Origin: Clostridiaceae bacterium AF10-41
Lineage (GTDB): Bacteria > Bacillota > Clostridia > Clostridiales > Clostridiaceae
NCBI GenBank assembly: GCA_027686065.1
Contig: JAQCTH010000020.1
Span: forward strand, 5,281-50,775
Direction of reading: 5' to 3'
Length of the DNA: 45,495 nt
The notes under the pieces were generated by a model that searched no databases, was not told the origin of the DNA, and saw only the letters and a program-made list of their open reading frames with translations. Below, in pieces: positions 34,600-42,564 of this stretch. The translations under genes were made by a program, and so were the position numbers. The first letter of the stretch is position 1. The number at the start of each line of letters is the position of its first letter.

Positions 34600-34710
34600 T
34601 CTTTATGATATATCTAAAATCAATAAAGAGAAGGTTCTTAGTAGCATCCTTTAAAAAAGCTACTTGCCATAAAGATAAAAGTACTTAGAAATTTAGGTGC
34701 TTTTATTTTA
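34600..34710 (+). ncRNA. Possible small RNA ending in a terminator
   Basis: Between the zinc-ribbon terminator and the next gene there is no coding frame, but two hairpins occur in series: GTAGC...GCTAC (34641-34663) and AAAAGTACTTA/TAGGTGCTTTT (34677-34704; two G-U pairs) with an ATTTTAT tail. The pattern suggests an independent short transcript of about 100 bases. No promoter was recognised, and the 5' end is a guess. Confidence 0.3.
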
Positions 34711-34800
34711 TATAAAGAAGAAAAGAAATAAATTAATTATTGAATCAATTTATATTAGGAACATTATTATAGAATTAAATATAATTAATATTGTTTAATA

Positions 34801-34837
34801 CCAGGTAGAAAAGCAGTATGTATAAAATTCTACCTGG
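34801..34837. repeat. Inverted repeat in the gap before the 34989 gene
   Basis: CCAGGTAGAA (34801-34810) and TTCTACCTGG (34828-34837) are perfect inverse complements around a 17-base loop. No T tract follows, so it is not a typical terminator; it could be an operator or RNA hairpin. The rest of 34711-34988 shows no gene. Confidence 0.5.
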
Positions 34838-34988
34838 CAAATAGTTAACTACTTGTATAGATAATAAATTAAAGACAAGTTTTTTGTCAATCAGAAAATT
34901 ATAAATAAAAATTTTTTATAGGTAAAAGTCATAAAAAAATTAAATTTATAATATTAGATAATATAATAAATAAATTGGAGAGATTTAA

Positions 34989-35276
34989 ATGGAGAATTTT
35001 ATTATCTTAATTTTAATTTCCTTACTAGCTGAAAGTGTATGGGAAACTTTAAAGATGATATGGCAAAATGGAAAGTTAGTTATAGATAGAGTAGGAGCAT
35101 TAGTGGTCTCCGTACTAATAGCTATAGGAACTAATCTAGATATATTATCATTACTAGGGGTAAAAACTTTTATTCCCTATTTAGGTGTTATATTAACTGG
35201 GATATTAATAAGTAGAGGATCGAACTTTATACATGATTTATTAGTTAGAGTTGGAAATATAAAAATTAGTGAATAG
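34989..35276 (+). CDS. Small membrane protein of unknown function
   Basis: The 95-residue protein has hydrophobic segments at about 3-17, 35-55 and 60-78, consistent with two or three membrane helices. It has charged, conserved-looking patches (AESVWETLKMIWQNGK; SRGSNFIHDLLVRVGNI). No domain is recognised; the size and topology recall holin-like proteins but no specific match is seen. A GGAG site precedes the ATG. It ends in a strong terminator shared with the small gene on the other strand. Confidence 0.65.
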   Translation: MENFIILILISLLAESVWETLKMIWQNGKLVIDRVGALVVSVLIAIGTNLDILSLLGVKTFIPYLGVILTGILISRGSNFIHDLLVRVGNIKISE

Positions 35277-35310
35277 AAAAAAATTTCAAAAATGATATTC
35301 AGAAAAGTTA

Positions 35311-35350
35311 AAACAATCCTTGCATTAATAATCAAGGATTGTTTTTTTAT
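35311..35350. terminator. Bidirectional terminator
   Basis: AAACAATCCTTG (35311-35322) pairs with CAAGGATTGTTT (35333-35344), followed by TTTT on the plus strand and preceded by an A-rich run that serves as a T tract for the minus strand. It separates the 34989 gene from the small minus-strand gene. Confidence 0.9.
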
Positions 35351-35499
35351 TATAATAAATCATTATGTAATATTTTATTATAAGAGTTTAGATCATCTAA
35401 GGAATTAAAAGCGTCCAAGACACTATTAATAATATAAATAAACAAAAACGTAGAAATTAGAATAATCAAATAAAAAAGTATATTTGACATAATTACCAT
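35350..35499 (-). CDS. 49-residue membrane microprotein
   Basis: On the minus strand a 49-codon frame runs from ATG 35499 to a TAA at 35350. It begins MVIMSNILFYLIILIST, continues as a hydrophobic helix to about residue 26, and ends with a polar tail (DAFNSLDDLNSYNKILHNDLL). GAGGTG lies six to seven bases before the ATG (TGAGGTGATTTATATG), a strong ribosome site for such a short gene. Its stop codon is at the edge of a bidirectional terminator. It is a probable one-helix membrane peptide of unknown function. Confidence 0.6.
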   Translation of the reverse strand: MVIMSNILFYLIILISTFLFIYIINSVLDAFNSLDDLNSYNKILHNDLL

Positions 35500-35624
35500 A
35501 TAAATCACCTCAGTTTAATTATTTCCAGCAATATATAATTTTAAAACTAAAGTATAAGAAATAATTTTTTTTATTTAGTTAATAATATATATAGACAATA
35601 GAATTTTACAAAGGAGGAATTAAT

Positions 35625-35990
35625 ATGTCTCAAAGCAATCATACAAGAGAAAATAAAACTAGCATAGTAGGATGGATAGGAAGATTAGTAATGGTGGCTA
35701 TAATTTTAGGAATAACATCTTTTTTTACTCCTGGATTTAGTATCAATGGATTATGGTCTTATTTAATAGCAGCAGTAGTAATTACTGTATTAGATTATAT
35801 AGTGGAATCCTTTATGGGCGTAGATGCTTCTCCATTTGGAAAAGGGTTAAAGGGATTTGTTATTTCTGCAGTAATAATATATGTAGCACAGTTTTTTGTT
35901 CCTAATATGAGAGTATCAATTATAGGAGCTTTAATAGCGGCAGTAGTTATAGGTATATTAGATGCTATTTTTCCATCAAGAGTTATGTGA
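35625..35990 (+). CDS. Phage-holin-family membrane protein (PF04020 type)
   Basis: The 121-residue protein has four hydrophobic segments (about 20-37, 43-63, 78-97, 99-116) as in the 'phage holin family' proteins related to YvlD. This family is common in chromosomes and not necessarily phage-derived; the role is unknown. The LLW-like SINGLWSYLIAAVVITVLDYIV and GKGLKGFVISAVIIY segments are characteristic. AGGAGG precedes the ATG. A bidirectional terminator follows at 36022, facing the rpiR-like gene. Confidence 0.75.
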   Translation: MSQSNHTRENKTSIVGWIGRLVMVAIILGITSFFTPGFSINGLWSYLIAAVVITVLDYIVESFMGVDASPFGKGLKGFVISAVIIYVAQFFVPNMRVSIIGALIAAVVIGILDAIFPSRVM

Positions 35991-36021
35991 TTATAAAGTT
36001 ATATATTAAATTTAATTAAAA

Positions 36022-36056
36022 AATAAGAACCCTCGATTTGAGGGTTCTTATTTTAA
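36022..36056. terminator. Bidirectional terminator between the holin-family and rpiR-like genes
   Basis: AATAAGAACCCTC (36022-36034) and GAGGGTTCTTATT (36040-36052) form a 13-bp perfect stem with a GATTT loop, followed by TTTA; on the minus strand it ends the regulator gene, whose stop codon overlaps the arm. Confidence 0.9.
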
Positions 36057-36790
36057 AGACTTGAATATTCTTCAAATAGCAAATCAAATATAATATTAAA
36101 TCCAATGCGAGATGTTAAATCATGACCATATACAGTATATTCCTTTAAATAAGCATAAAGAGAGATATCGCTAAAATGAGATACAATATTTTGTGAAAAA
36201 CCTGTTAGAGAAATGATTGGAACATTTTTGGTTGCTATTATACTTGAAATTTTTCGCATTATATCTGTATTACCAGAACTACTTACTATTATGGCTAAAT
36301 CACCATCTTTAAGATTATTTGCAAAAAGTGTATTAGCATCTCTGTCTTCAGGAACTAAACAGATTTTATTAAAATATTGAAGTTTTTTTGCAAATGATAA
36401 AGCTGGATATTGAGATAGTCCTAGTGAGAATATAATAACTTTATTAGAATCTTTAATTAATGTCGCACATTCTGTAAATTTTTCTTTTTTATTAAGTGAT
36501 AATGTTTGAAGTATACTATTTTGAATTGTTACATGAGAATGTTCAGTTAATTCTGAAGTGTTTTCATAATTATTATTAACAATATCATATTTAAGCTCCG
36601 AAAAACCTGAATATCCTAACTTTTTACATAGTCTAATTATTGTATTTGAGGATAAGAATAAATCATTTGCAATATCTGTTATTTTTATTTTAGAAAATAC
36701 ATATGCCTTTTCTAAAATATATTCTACAATTTTTTTTTCTGTATTATTTATATTTATATTTTCGTTAGAAATTTTTTCGTAAAAACTCAA
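36053..36790 (-). CDS. RpiR/MurR-family sugar-phosphate regulator
   Basis: This 245-residue regulator has an N-terminal RpiR helix-turn-helix (about 1-75; FLSSNTIIRLCKKLGYSGFSELK) and a SIS domain that senses sugar phosphates (about 105-235; SSSGNTDIMRKISSI). It is transcribed divergently from the PTS operon, so it very likely controls it, with the phosphorylated disaccharide or its product as signal. The start is the TTG 36790, with GAGGTG eight bases upstream on the minus strand. RpiR family members respond to MurNAc-6P, ribose and others; the ligand here is not known. Confidence 0.9.
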   Translation of the reverse strand: MSFYEKISNENININNTEKKIVEYILEKAYVFSKIKITDIANDLFLSSNTIIRLCKKLGYSGFSELKYDIVNNNYENTSELTEHSHVTIQNSILQTLSLNKKEKFTECATLIKDSNKVIIFSLGLSQYPALSFAKKLQYFNKICLVPEDRDANTLFANNLKDGDLAIIVSSSGNTDIMRKISSIIATKNVPIISLTGFSQNIVSHFSDISLYAYLKEYTVYGHDLTSRIGFNIIFDLLFEEYSSL

Positions 36791-36909
36791 ACTGCATCAC
36801 CTCAAATAGTTATTATAAAGGTAGTATACAATAAATTCAAATTTTTGAAAATGATTAAAGTGATACAGAAAGCCATTTGTAAAAAATATAACATAATGTG
36901 AAATTTGTA

Positions 36910-36951
36910 TATAATGTAGAAAAGATATAAATAGGATTGTAAACGTTGTGT
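36910..36951 (+). promoter_or_regulatory. -10 box and cre-like site of the PTS operon
   Basis: TATAAT (36910-36915) is followed by TGTAAACGTTGTGT (36938-36951), which matches 12 of 14 positions of the CcpA cre consensus TGWAARCGYTWNCW. A downstream cre would act as a roadblock. No good -35 is seen; the RpiR-type operator was not located. Confidence 0.55.
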
Positions 36952-37006
36952 GAAATATTTCGACTTGCTATACTTGTCTTGTAAAAACATTAAGGGGGAT
37001 AATAAA

Positions 37007-38602
37007 ATGAAAAGTTTTATGCAAAAGTTTGGTAAATCGTTGTTATTACCTATTTCAACTATAGCAGCAGCAGGGATATTCTTAGGATTAGCAGCTGCCT
37101 TACAAAATAGTGCAATAGTAGGAGAAACCTTCGCAAACATGGAAGGGGTACAAAGCTTTATTGGGTTTATTAGAAAATTATCTGGGCTAGTTTTTGGGAA
37201 TCTTCCAGTATTTTTTGCGATTTCAATTGCGTTAGGAATGGCAAAGGAAGAAAAAGCAACAGCTGCTTTTTCAGCTCTTATAGGATTTTTAGTTTTTCAT
37301 TTAACATTAAATTATTTATTGGGTTTAAATGGGGTAACAGCAGAAACTACATCAGTTAAATATTTGATGGAGAATCAAGGTTTGTCACAAATAGATGCAA
37401 GTATAGTAAATGCAAAATATGAAACAGTCTTGGGGTACTTTACCTATAGAATGAATGTATTTGCAGGTATTATTGTAGGTCTTGTAGTAACATTCTTACA
37501 CAATAAGTTTTATAAAATACAATTACCAAGTTCAATTAACTTTTTTGGAGGAAAAAGATTTGTGCCACTAGTTACACTTGTAGCAATTCCGTTAGTAGGA
37601 TTAGTTTCTTACTATGTGTGGCCAATAGTTGATTCTGTAATCTCAGGATTAGGTAAAGGAATTGAAACAGCAGGACCATTTGGACCATATATTTATGGAT
37701 CAGTTAATAGATTATTAATTCCAACAGGATTACATCATATTTTAAATCAGATAGTAAGATTTACTCCAATAGGAGGAACAGCAACAATAGATGGAGAAAC
37801 GGTAGTAGGTGCATTAAATATATTCAATGCGGCTATAGGCTCTGCATCTGGTGTAGGCAATGAGGTTGTTAAAATTGGCTCAAGATATGTTGGTCAAGGA
37901 CATATGTTATCAGTTATGTTCGGATTACCAGCAGCTGGATTAGCAATGATTAAATGTTCCAAAGACAAGAATAGAAATAAAGTTAAAGCTTTAATAGTTG
38001 CAGGAATAGCAGCATCTATATTAACTGGTATTACAGAACCACTAGAGTTCACATTTATGTTTATTTCACCAATACTATTCATTTTCCATGTAGTCATGTA
38101 TGGATTAGGATTTATGGTGATGGATATTCTAGGAGTTTCAGTAGGTGGAGTTCAAGCAGGTTTAATTGATTTCACTGTATTTGGATTATTAAGAGGAACA
38201 GATACAAGGTGGTATTTAATAATAGTTGTAGGTATTATTATGGCTACTATTTATTACTTCGGATTTAAATACTTAATAACAAAATATAATATAATGACTC
38301 CAGGAAGAGAAGAAGATTTAGATACAGAAATTATATTATCAGAAAGTAGTGAAGGAACTACATTAGCTAAAACTATAGTAGATGCACTAGGTGGAAAAAT
38401 AAATATAGTTAGTGTTGAAAACTGCATGACTAGATTAAGAGTAGTTGTAGATAAACCAGAGTTTATTGATGAAAAGACTTTAAAACAAACAGGAGCATCA
38501 GGATTTGTAAGACCAACTAAAGAGAATATTCAAATAGTTTATGGGTTAAAGGTTGATCAAATTGCAAGTGAAGTAAAGTCTTATTTAAATATAGTTAGCT
38601 AA
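37007..38602 (+). CDS. PTS transporter subunit EIIBC, alpha-glucoside/glucose family
   Basis: The 531-residue membrane protein imports and phosphorylates a sugar via the phosphotransferase system. The EIIC domain (about 1-420) has the glucose/N-acetylglucosamine-type membrane fold with LIPTGLHH and GITEPLEFTFMFISP signature segments. The EIIB domain follows with phospho-accepting Cys473 (ENCMTRLRV). No EIIA domain is fused, so a separate glucose-type EIIA must supply it. ATG 37007 follows AAGGGGG. GH4 and deacetylase genes follow closely, so the substrate is a disaccharide rather than a single hexose. By family, maltose or related alpha-glucosides are likely, but acetamido sugars should be considered. 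Confidence 0.93.
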   Translation: MKSFMQKFGKSLLLPISTIAAAGIFLGLAAALQNSAIVGETFANMEGVQSFIGFIRKLSGLVFGNLPVFFAISIALGMAKEEKATAAFSALIGFLVFHLTLNYLLGLNGVTAETTSVKYLMENQGLSQIDASIVNAKYETVLGYFTYRMNVFAGIIVGLVVTFLHNKFYKIQLPSSINFFGGKRFVPLVTLVAIPLVGLVSYYVWPIVDSVISGLGKGIETAGPFGPYIYGSVNRLLIPTGLHHILNQIVRFTPIGGTATIDGETVVGALNIFNAAIGSASGVGNEVVKIGSRYVGQGHMLSVMFGLPAAGLAMIKCSKDKNRNKVKALIVAGIAASILTGITEPLEFTFMFISPILFIFHVVMYGLGFMVMDILGVSVGGVQAGLIDFTVFGLLRGTDTRWYLIIVVGIIMATIYYFGFKYLITKYNIMTPGREEDLDTEIILSESSEGTTLAKTIVDALGGKINIVSVENCMTRLRVVVDKPEFIDEKTLKQTGASGFVRPTKENIQIVYGLKVDQIASEVKSYLNIVS

Positions 38603-38628
38603 TAAAAGTAGTATATGGAGGAATAGAT

Positions 38629-39957
38629 ATGATTAATAATGGAACAAAAATTACAATAGTTGGAGGGGGTTCAACTTGGACTCCAGGAATATTAAAAGCG
38701 ATAACTAGATATACAAATTCACTTTCATTAAAAGAAATAGTACTTTATGATATAGATGAAGAACGTCAAACACCTATTGGGGAATTTGGAAAGCTTTTAT
38801 TTAAGGAGTTATGCTCAGGTGTAAATTTCATTTATACAACAAATAAAGAGGTTGCATATAAAGATGTAGATTATATTTTTTGCCAAATAAGAACAGGTGG
38901 ATATAAAATGAGAGAGCTTGACGAAAAAATACCATTAGAGGAAGGTGTTGTAGGTCAAGAGACTTGTGGTGCAGGTGGATTTTCTTATGGAATTAGGTCC
39001 TTAAGAGATATGATAGAAATGGTTAAGGATATAAGAAAGTATAGCAAAGATGCATGGATATTAAATTATACTAATCCAGCGGCTATAGTAGCATATGGAT
39101 TAACCAGAGCTTTTAGAGATGATAAGAGAATATTAAATATTTGTGATCAGCCAATAAATATGATAACATCAATGGCAAAAATATTAGGTATAAATGAGTC
39201 TGAAATTCAACCATCATATTTTGGATTAAATCATTTTGGTTGGTTTACTAAAATATACGATGAGAGTGGTAAAGATTTACTTCCAAGATTAAAAGAGTTA
39301 ATATTAAATGGTGGATTTGCACCAAAGGATGCTGAGCAAAGAGATAAGTCATGGTTAGATACTTATGCACTTGTTGAGGATATGGTTAGGGATTTCCCAG
39401 AGTATGTACCAAGTACTTATGTGCAATATTATTTATATCCTGAATATAAAGCAAGTAAATTAGATTCTAAATATACTCGTGCAAATGAAGTTATAAATGG
39501 AAGAGAGAAAAGAGTTTTTGAAGAGTGCATGGAAGCGGTTAAAACAGGTACAACCATGGAAAGTAATGTAGTACACAATGATGCACATGGAGAAATGATA
39601 GTAGAGATTGCAGATACAATACACAATAATAAGAATAAGACTTATATTGTAATGGTTGAGAATAATGGAATAATTCCTAATTTACCAAGTGATGCAATTG
39701 TAGAGGTAGCATGTATTCTTGGAAATAGGGGAGCAGTACCATTCCATGTAGGAGAAATATCTACATTTTATAAGGGATTACTAGAAAATCAATATGCTTA
39801 CGAAAGATTGACAGTAGAAGCCTTTGAAGAAGGTAGTTATACAAAGGCATTACAAGCACTTACTTTAAATAGAACTATTGTTGATGCTAAAAAGGCGAGA
39901 AAAATATTAGATAGATTAATTGAAGTAAATAAAGGATATTGGCCAGAGCTAAAATAA
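38629..39957 (+). CDS. GH4 6-phospho-glycosidase (probably alpha)
   Basis: This 442-residue NAD+- and Mn2+-dependent glycosidase splits a phosphorylated disaccharide by a redox mechanism. N-terminal IVGGGSTWTPG (about 10-20) binds NAD; GQETCGAGGFSYG and NYTNPAAIVAYGL line the active site. The metal-binding motif is C172-DQP-175 with His202 (LNHFGW). Family literature associates CDMP with 6-phospho-alpha-glucosidases and CNVP with 6-phospho-beta-glucosidases, so CDQP is closer to the alpha group but is not an exact match. GGAGG precedes the ATG. It is 26 bases after the EIIBC gene. Confidence 0.9.
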   Translation: MINNGTKITIVGGGSTWTPGILKAITRYTNSLSLKEIVLYDIDEERQTPIGEFGKLLFKELCSGVNFIYTTNKEVAYKDVDYIFCQIRTGGYKMRELDEKIPLEEGVVGQETCGAGGFSYGIRSLRDMIEMVKDIRKYSKDAWILNYTNPAAIVAYGLTRAFRDDKRILNICDQPINMITSMAKILGINESEIQPSYFGLNHFGWFTKIYDESGKDLLPRLKELILNGGFAPKDAEQRDKSWLDTYALVEDMVRDFPEYVPSTYVQYYLYPEYKASKLDSKYTRANEVINGREKRVFEECMEAVKTGTTMESNVVHNDAHGEMIVEIADTIHNNKNKTYIVMVENNGIIPNLPSDAIVEVACILGNRGAVPFHVGEISTFYKGLLENQYAYERLTVEAFEEGSYTKALQALTLNRTIVDAKKARKILDRLIEVNKGYWPELK

Positions 39958-39973
39958 GAGTGTTATATATTAG

Positions 39974-40000
39974 ATTAGTGATGTATTATGCATCACTGAT
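39974..40000 (+). other. Inter-cistronic hairpin between GH4 and chbG genes
   Basis: ATTAGTGATG (39974-39983) pairs with CATCACTGAT (39991-40000), one G-U pair, with TATTATG in the loop. A following TTATTATAAGG is T-poor, so it could be a stability or processing hairpin within the operon or a weak terminator. Confidence 0.5.
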
Positions 40001-40047
40001 TTATTATAAGGATAAAATAGAATTTAGTATATATTGGAGGTTTTTTT

Positions 40048-40782
40048 ATGGCAAACTTAATAATAAATGCAGATGATTTTGGATATAGTAATGGGGTGAA
40101 TTACGGAATAATAGATGCATATAAAAATGGGATATTAACTTCAACAACATTGATGATTAATATGAGTGGAACAATGCATGCAGTTGAGCTTATGAAAGAA
40201 AATCTGGAACTTGCAGTAGGACTACATTTAAATATATCCTTAGGAAGACCATTAACAGATGGAAAAACTTTAGTTGATGAAAATGGATTTTTTATGAAAC
40301 CAGATATTTTACCTAAAGGATATTTATACGATGAAGATGAACTAAGAGCTGAAGTGAAAGCACAATATGTAAAGTATTTAAAGATTGTCGGTAAAAAACC
40401 ATCACATTTAGACTCTCATTTATTTAGTACTGACAAAGTACCACAAATGAGAAAAATAGCTTCTGAACTTGCTTTAGAAAATGATATGCCAATGAGAAAT
40501 TTTGATATTGATGAATATAATCATGTAGAGTTCATTAATTACAGAAATTATAATGCAAAACCTACATTAGATTATATAGTAGATTTCTTTGAGGATATAA
40601 TTAAAAATGAATATGTTGAAATAATGACACATCCAGGATATGTGGATTATAGTTTAAATAATAACTCATCTTATAATATCCAAAGAACTAATGAAGTTGA
40701 ATTCTTAACTTCTGATGCAATAAGAAATTTAATAAAGAAAAATAATGTAAATTTAATTACATATAATGATGTGAGAAAATAA
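40048..40782 (+). CDS. ChbG/YdjC-family carbohydrate deacetylase
   Basis: This 244-residue protein of the YdjC/ChbG family removes an acetyl group from an N-acetylated sugar, often chitooligosaccharide 6-phosphate. The metal-binding N-terminal motif NADDFGYS (7-14) and later HLDSH (about 119-123) carry the catalytic aspartate and histidines; GLHLNIS is the third conserved segment. GGAGG precedes the ATG 40048. In Escherichia coli it follows a PTS and a GH4 gene (chb operon), as here, but the PTS there belongs to the lactose family. Hence a related but different N-acetylated substrate is plausible. Confidence 0.9.
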   Translation: MANLIINADDFGYSNGVNYGIIDAYKNGILTSTTLMINMSGTMHAVELMKENLELAVGLHLNISLGRPLTDGKTLVDENGFFMKPDILPKGYLYDEDELRAEVKAQYVKYLKIVGKKPSHLDSHLFSTDKVPQMRKIASELALENDMPMRNFDIDEYNHVEFINYRNYNAKPTLDYIVDFFEDIIKNEYVEIMTHPGYVDYSLNNNSSYNIQRTNEVEFLTSDAIRNLIKKNNVNLITYNDVRK

Positions 40783-41099
40783 CAATAATGATAGTATTCT
40801 TAAGTTGTATTTAAGAAGATATAGATAAGTGTATCATGTAAGAGTAACAAGTAAATTTTTATATTAGATAATAATAAAACTTTATAAAAGGCTATGATGA
40901 TGGATATAATAAATTATTAATAAAGCTTAATGAAACTATAGGAAGTATAAGGTCAAGATCAGTACAATAAATAGAAATTTTTATACTAGTATAATATTTA
41001 TTTAATAACTATATACTAATATAAAAGTAATTACTTGTTTTATTAACTTATATTTTTTATACTAAATATAAGTTAATAAATTAAGGAAGGTGATTTTTG
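40783..41099. other. Gap upstream of the OYE gene with palindromic operators
   Basis: The 317-base gap has no supported gene. TATACTAGTATA (40982-40993) is a perfect palindrome overlapping a TATAAT (40990-40995), TATACTAATATA (41012-41023) and TATACTAAATATA (41058-41070) are imperfect copies, and a perfect 17-bp inverted repeat, TTTATTAACTTATATTT (41039-41055) with AAATATAAGTTAATAAA (41064-41080), lies just before the ribosome site. A 30-codon open stretch without a start (about 40880-40970) encodes GYDDGYNKLLIKLNETIG and may be a gene remnant. Confidence 0.5.
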
Positions 41100-42143
41100 A
41101 TGAAAGATTTATTTACACCCTATAAAATGAAGGGGCTTGAGTTAAAAAATAGAATTGTACTACCTCCAATGTGCCAATACTCAGTAGAAAAAAAAGATGG
41201 AATAGCTAATGAATGGCACTATATGCATTATGTAAGTAGAGCAATTGGTGGTGTAGGCTTAATAATTATAGAAATGACAGATGTAGAACCAGATGGAAGA
41301 ATAAGTGATTATGATTTAGGACTATGGTGTGATGAACAGATAGAACCTTTAAAGAAAATAGTAGATGAGTGCCATAAATATGGTGCTAAAGTGGCAATTC
41401 AAATTGCACATGCGGGAAGAAAGGCTGAAGATGCAGAAATACCAGTTGCGCCATCACCTATCCCATTTGATGATAAAAGTAAAACTCCAAAGGAGTTATC
41501 TACAGAAGAAGTAAAAGAAATTGTGGATAAGTTTAGACTATCAGTTAAGCGTGCTATTAAAGCAGGATTTGATGCAATAGAAATTCATGGTGCTCATGGA
41601 TATCTAATACATCAATTTCATTCATCATTAACTAATAAAAGAAGTGATGAGTATGGAAAAGACTTAACTAAATTTGGAGTAGATATAATTAAAGCTGCTA
41701 AAAGTGAAATGCCAAAAGATATGCCACTAATAATGCGTATATCAGGTGTGGAGTATGTAGAAAATGGATATGGAATAGAAACAGCCATTAAGCTTTCAAA
41801 GGCGTATAAAGAAGCAGGAGCAGATATATTCCATATCAGTGCAGGTGGAGAAGGTAAAATAGCAGCAGCAGGTAAACCAGGAACACATGCAGCATATCAA
41901 GTACCTTATGCAAAAGCTATTAAAAAAGCTTTAAATACAGATGTTGTTGCAGTTGGAAGACTAGATGAGCCGGAGCTTGCTAATGCAGTAATAGGAAATG
42001 AAGAAGCAGATCTTGTAGCAGTTGGAAGAGCAATGTTTAGAAATCCATATTGGCCATTAGAAGCAGCTATTAAATTAAATAAAAAGGTTGATCTACCTAG
42101 ACAATATGAATTAGGTTTTCCAAGAAATATTTTAAATAAATAG
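41100..42143 (+). CDS. NADH:flavin oxidoreductase, old yellow enzyme family (YqjM type)
   Basis: This FMN-dependent oxidoreductase reduces activated C=C bonds of enones and related electrophiles. The 347-residue TIM barrel has PPMCQYS (about 22-28), AHAGRK (about 104-109), EIHGAHGYLIHQF (about 162-174) and NKRSDEYG (about 180-187), which match YqjM-like OYE proteins; the conserved active-site Cys near the start of the barrel (PMCQY) is present. The ATG 41100 follows AAGGAAGGTGAT; a TTG three bases upstream is not preferred. Palindromes upstream suggest dedicated regulation, perhaps by electrophile or oxidative stress. A DUF1653 gene follows after 9 bases, probably in the same transcript. Confidence 0.93.
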   Translation: MKDLFTPYKMKGLELKNRIVLPPMCQYSVEKKDGIANEWHYMHYVSRAIGGVGLIIIEMTDVEPDGRISDYDLGLWCDEQIEPLKKIVDECHKYGAKVAIQIAHAGRKAEDAEIPVAPSPIPFDDKSKTPKELSTEEVKEIVDKFRLSVKRAIKAGFDAIEIHGAHGYLIHQFHSSLTNKRSDEYGKDLTKFGVDIIKAAKSEMPKDMPLIMRISGVEYVENGYGIETAIKLSKAYKEAGADIFHISAGGEGKIAAAGKPGTHAAYQVPYAKAIKKALNTDVVAVGRLDEPELANAVIGNEEADLVAVGRAMFRNPYWPLEAAIKLNKKVDLPRQYELGFPRNILNK

Positions 42144-42152
42144 GGAGATTAA

Positions 42153-42497
42153 ATGAGAAATTTAAAGTATCCAGCAATTTATAAGCATTTTAAGAATAAA
42201 TATTATGCTGTTATGGGAGTTTGTAAATATATAGAAAACAAAGATAATAGCGAAGATTTTAAAGTATTAGAAGCATTTCATACAGAATTAAATTCATTAA
42301 TAGAAATATACATAAAAGATGATGGATATTTTCATTCAAATGATAATGATAAGGACTCAACTTTAGTTTTATATAAAGCTCTTTATGATGATAAAGGAAT
42401 ATATGCTAGACCTATGGAAATGTTTTTAAGTGAAGTAGATAATGATAAATATCCAGAGGTGTTACAAAAATATAGATTTGAATTATTTAAATATTAA
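42153..42497 (+). CDS. DUF1653-containing protein
   Basis: The 114-residue protein contains the DUF1653 fold (YKHFKNKYYAVMGVCKY at the start; LYKALYDDKGIYARPMEMFL near 71-90), but with an insertion of about 35 residues between the two halves compared with the usual 65-residue domain. No catalytic motif is seen. AGGGAGA precedes the ATG. It is 9 bases after the OYE gene and so probably cotranscribed. Function is unknown. Confidence 0.8.
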   Translation: MRNLKYPAIYKHFKNKYYAVMGVCKYIENKDNSEDFKVLEAFHTELNSLIEIYIKDDGYFHSNDNDKDSTLVLYKALYDDKGIYARPMEMFLSEVDNDKYPEVLQKYRFELFKY

Positions 42498-42564
42498 TTG
42501 GAAAATTAGTATAAGAACTTAGAATATCTTATTAATATAATAAAAGTTTATAGATAATAAAAAT

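Noticed and set aside
35625..35990. Holin-family gene as evidence of a prophage
   Set aside because: No capsid, integrase, lysin or attachment site is nearby; this family is common in bacterial chromosomes.
36802..37140. 112-codon minus-strand frame over the PTS promoter and gene start
   Set aside because: It overlaps the divergent promoter region and the EIIBC start, lacks a ribosome site and shows no homology signature.
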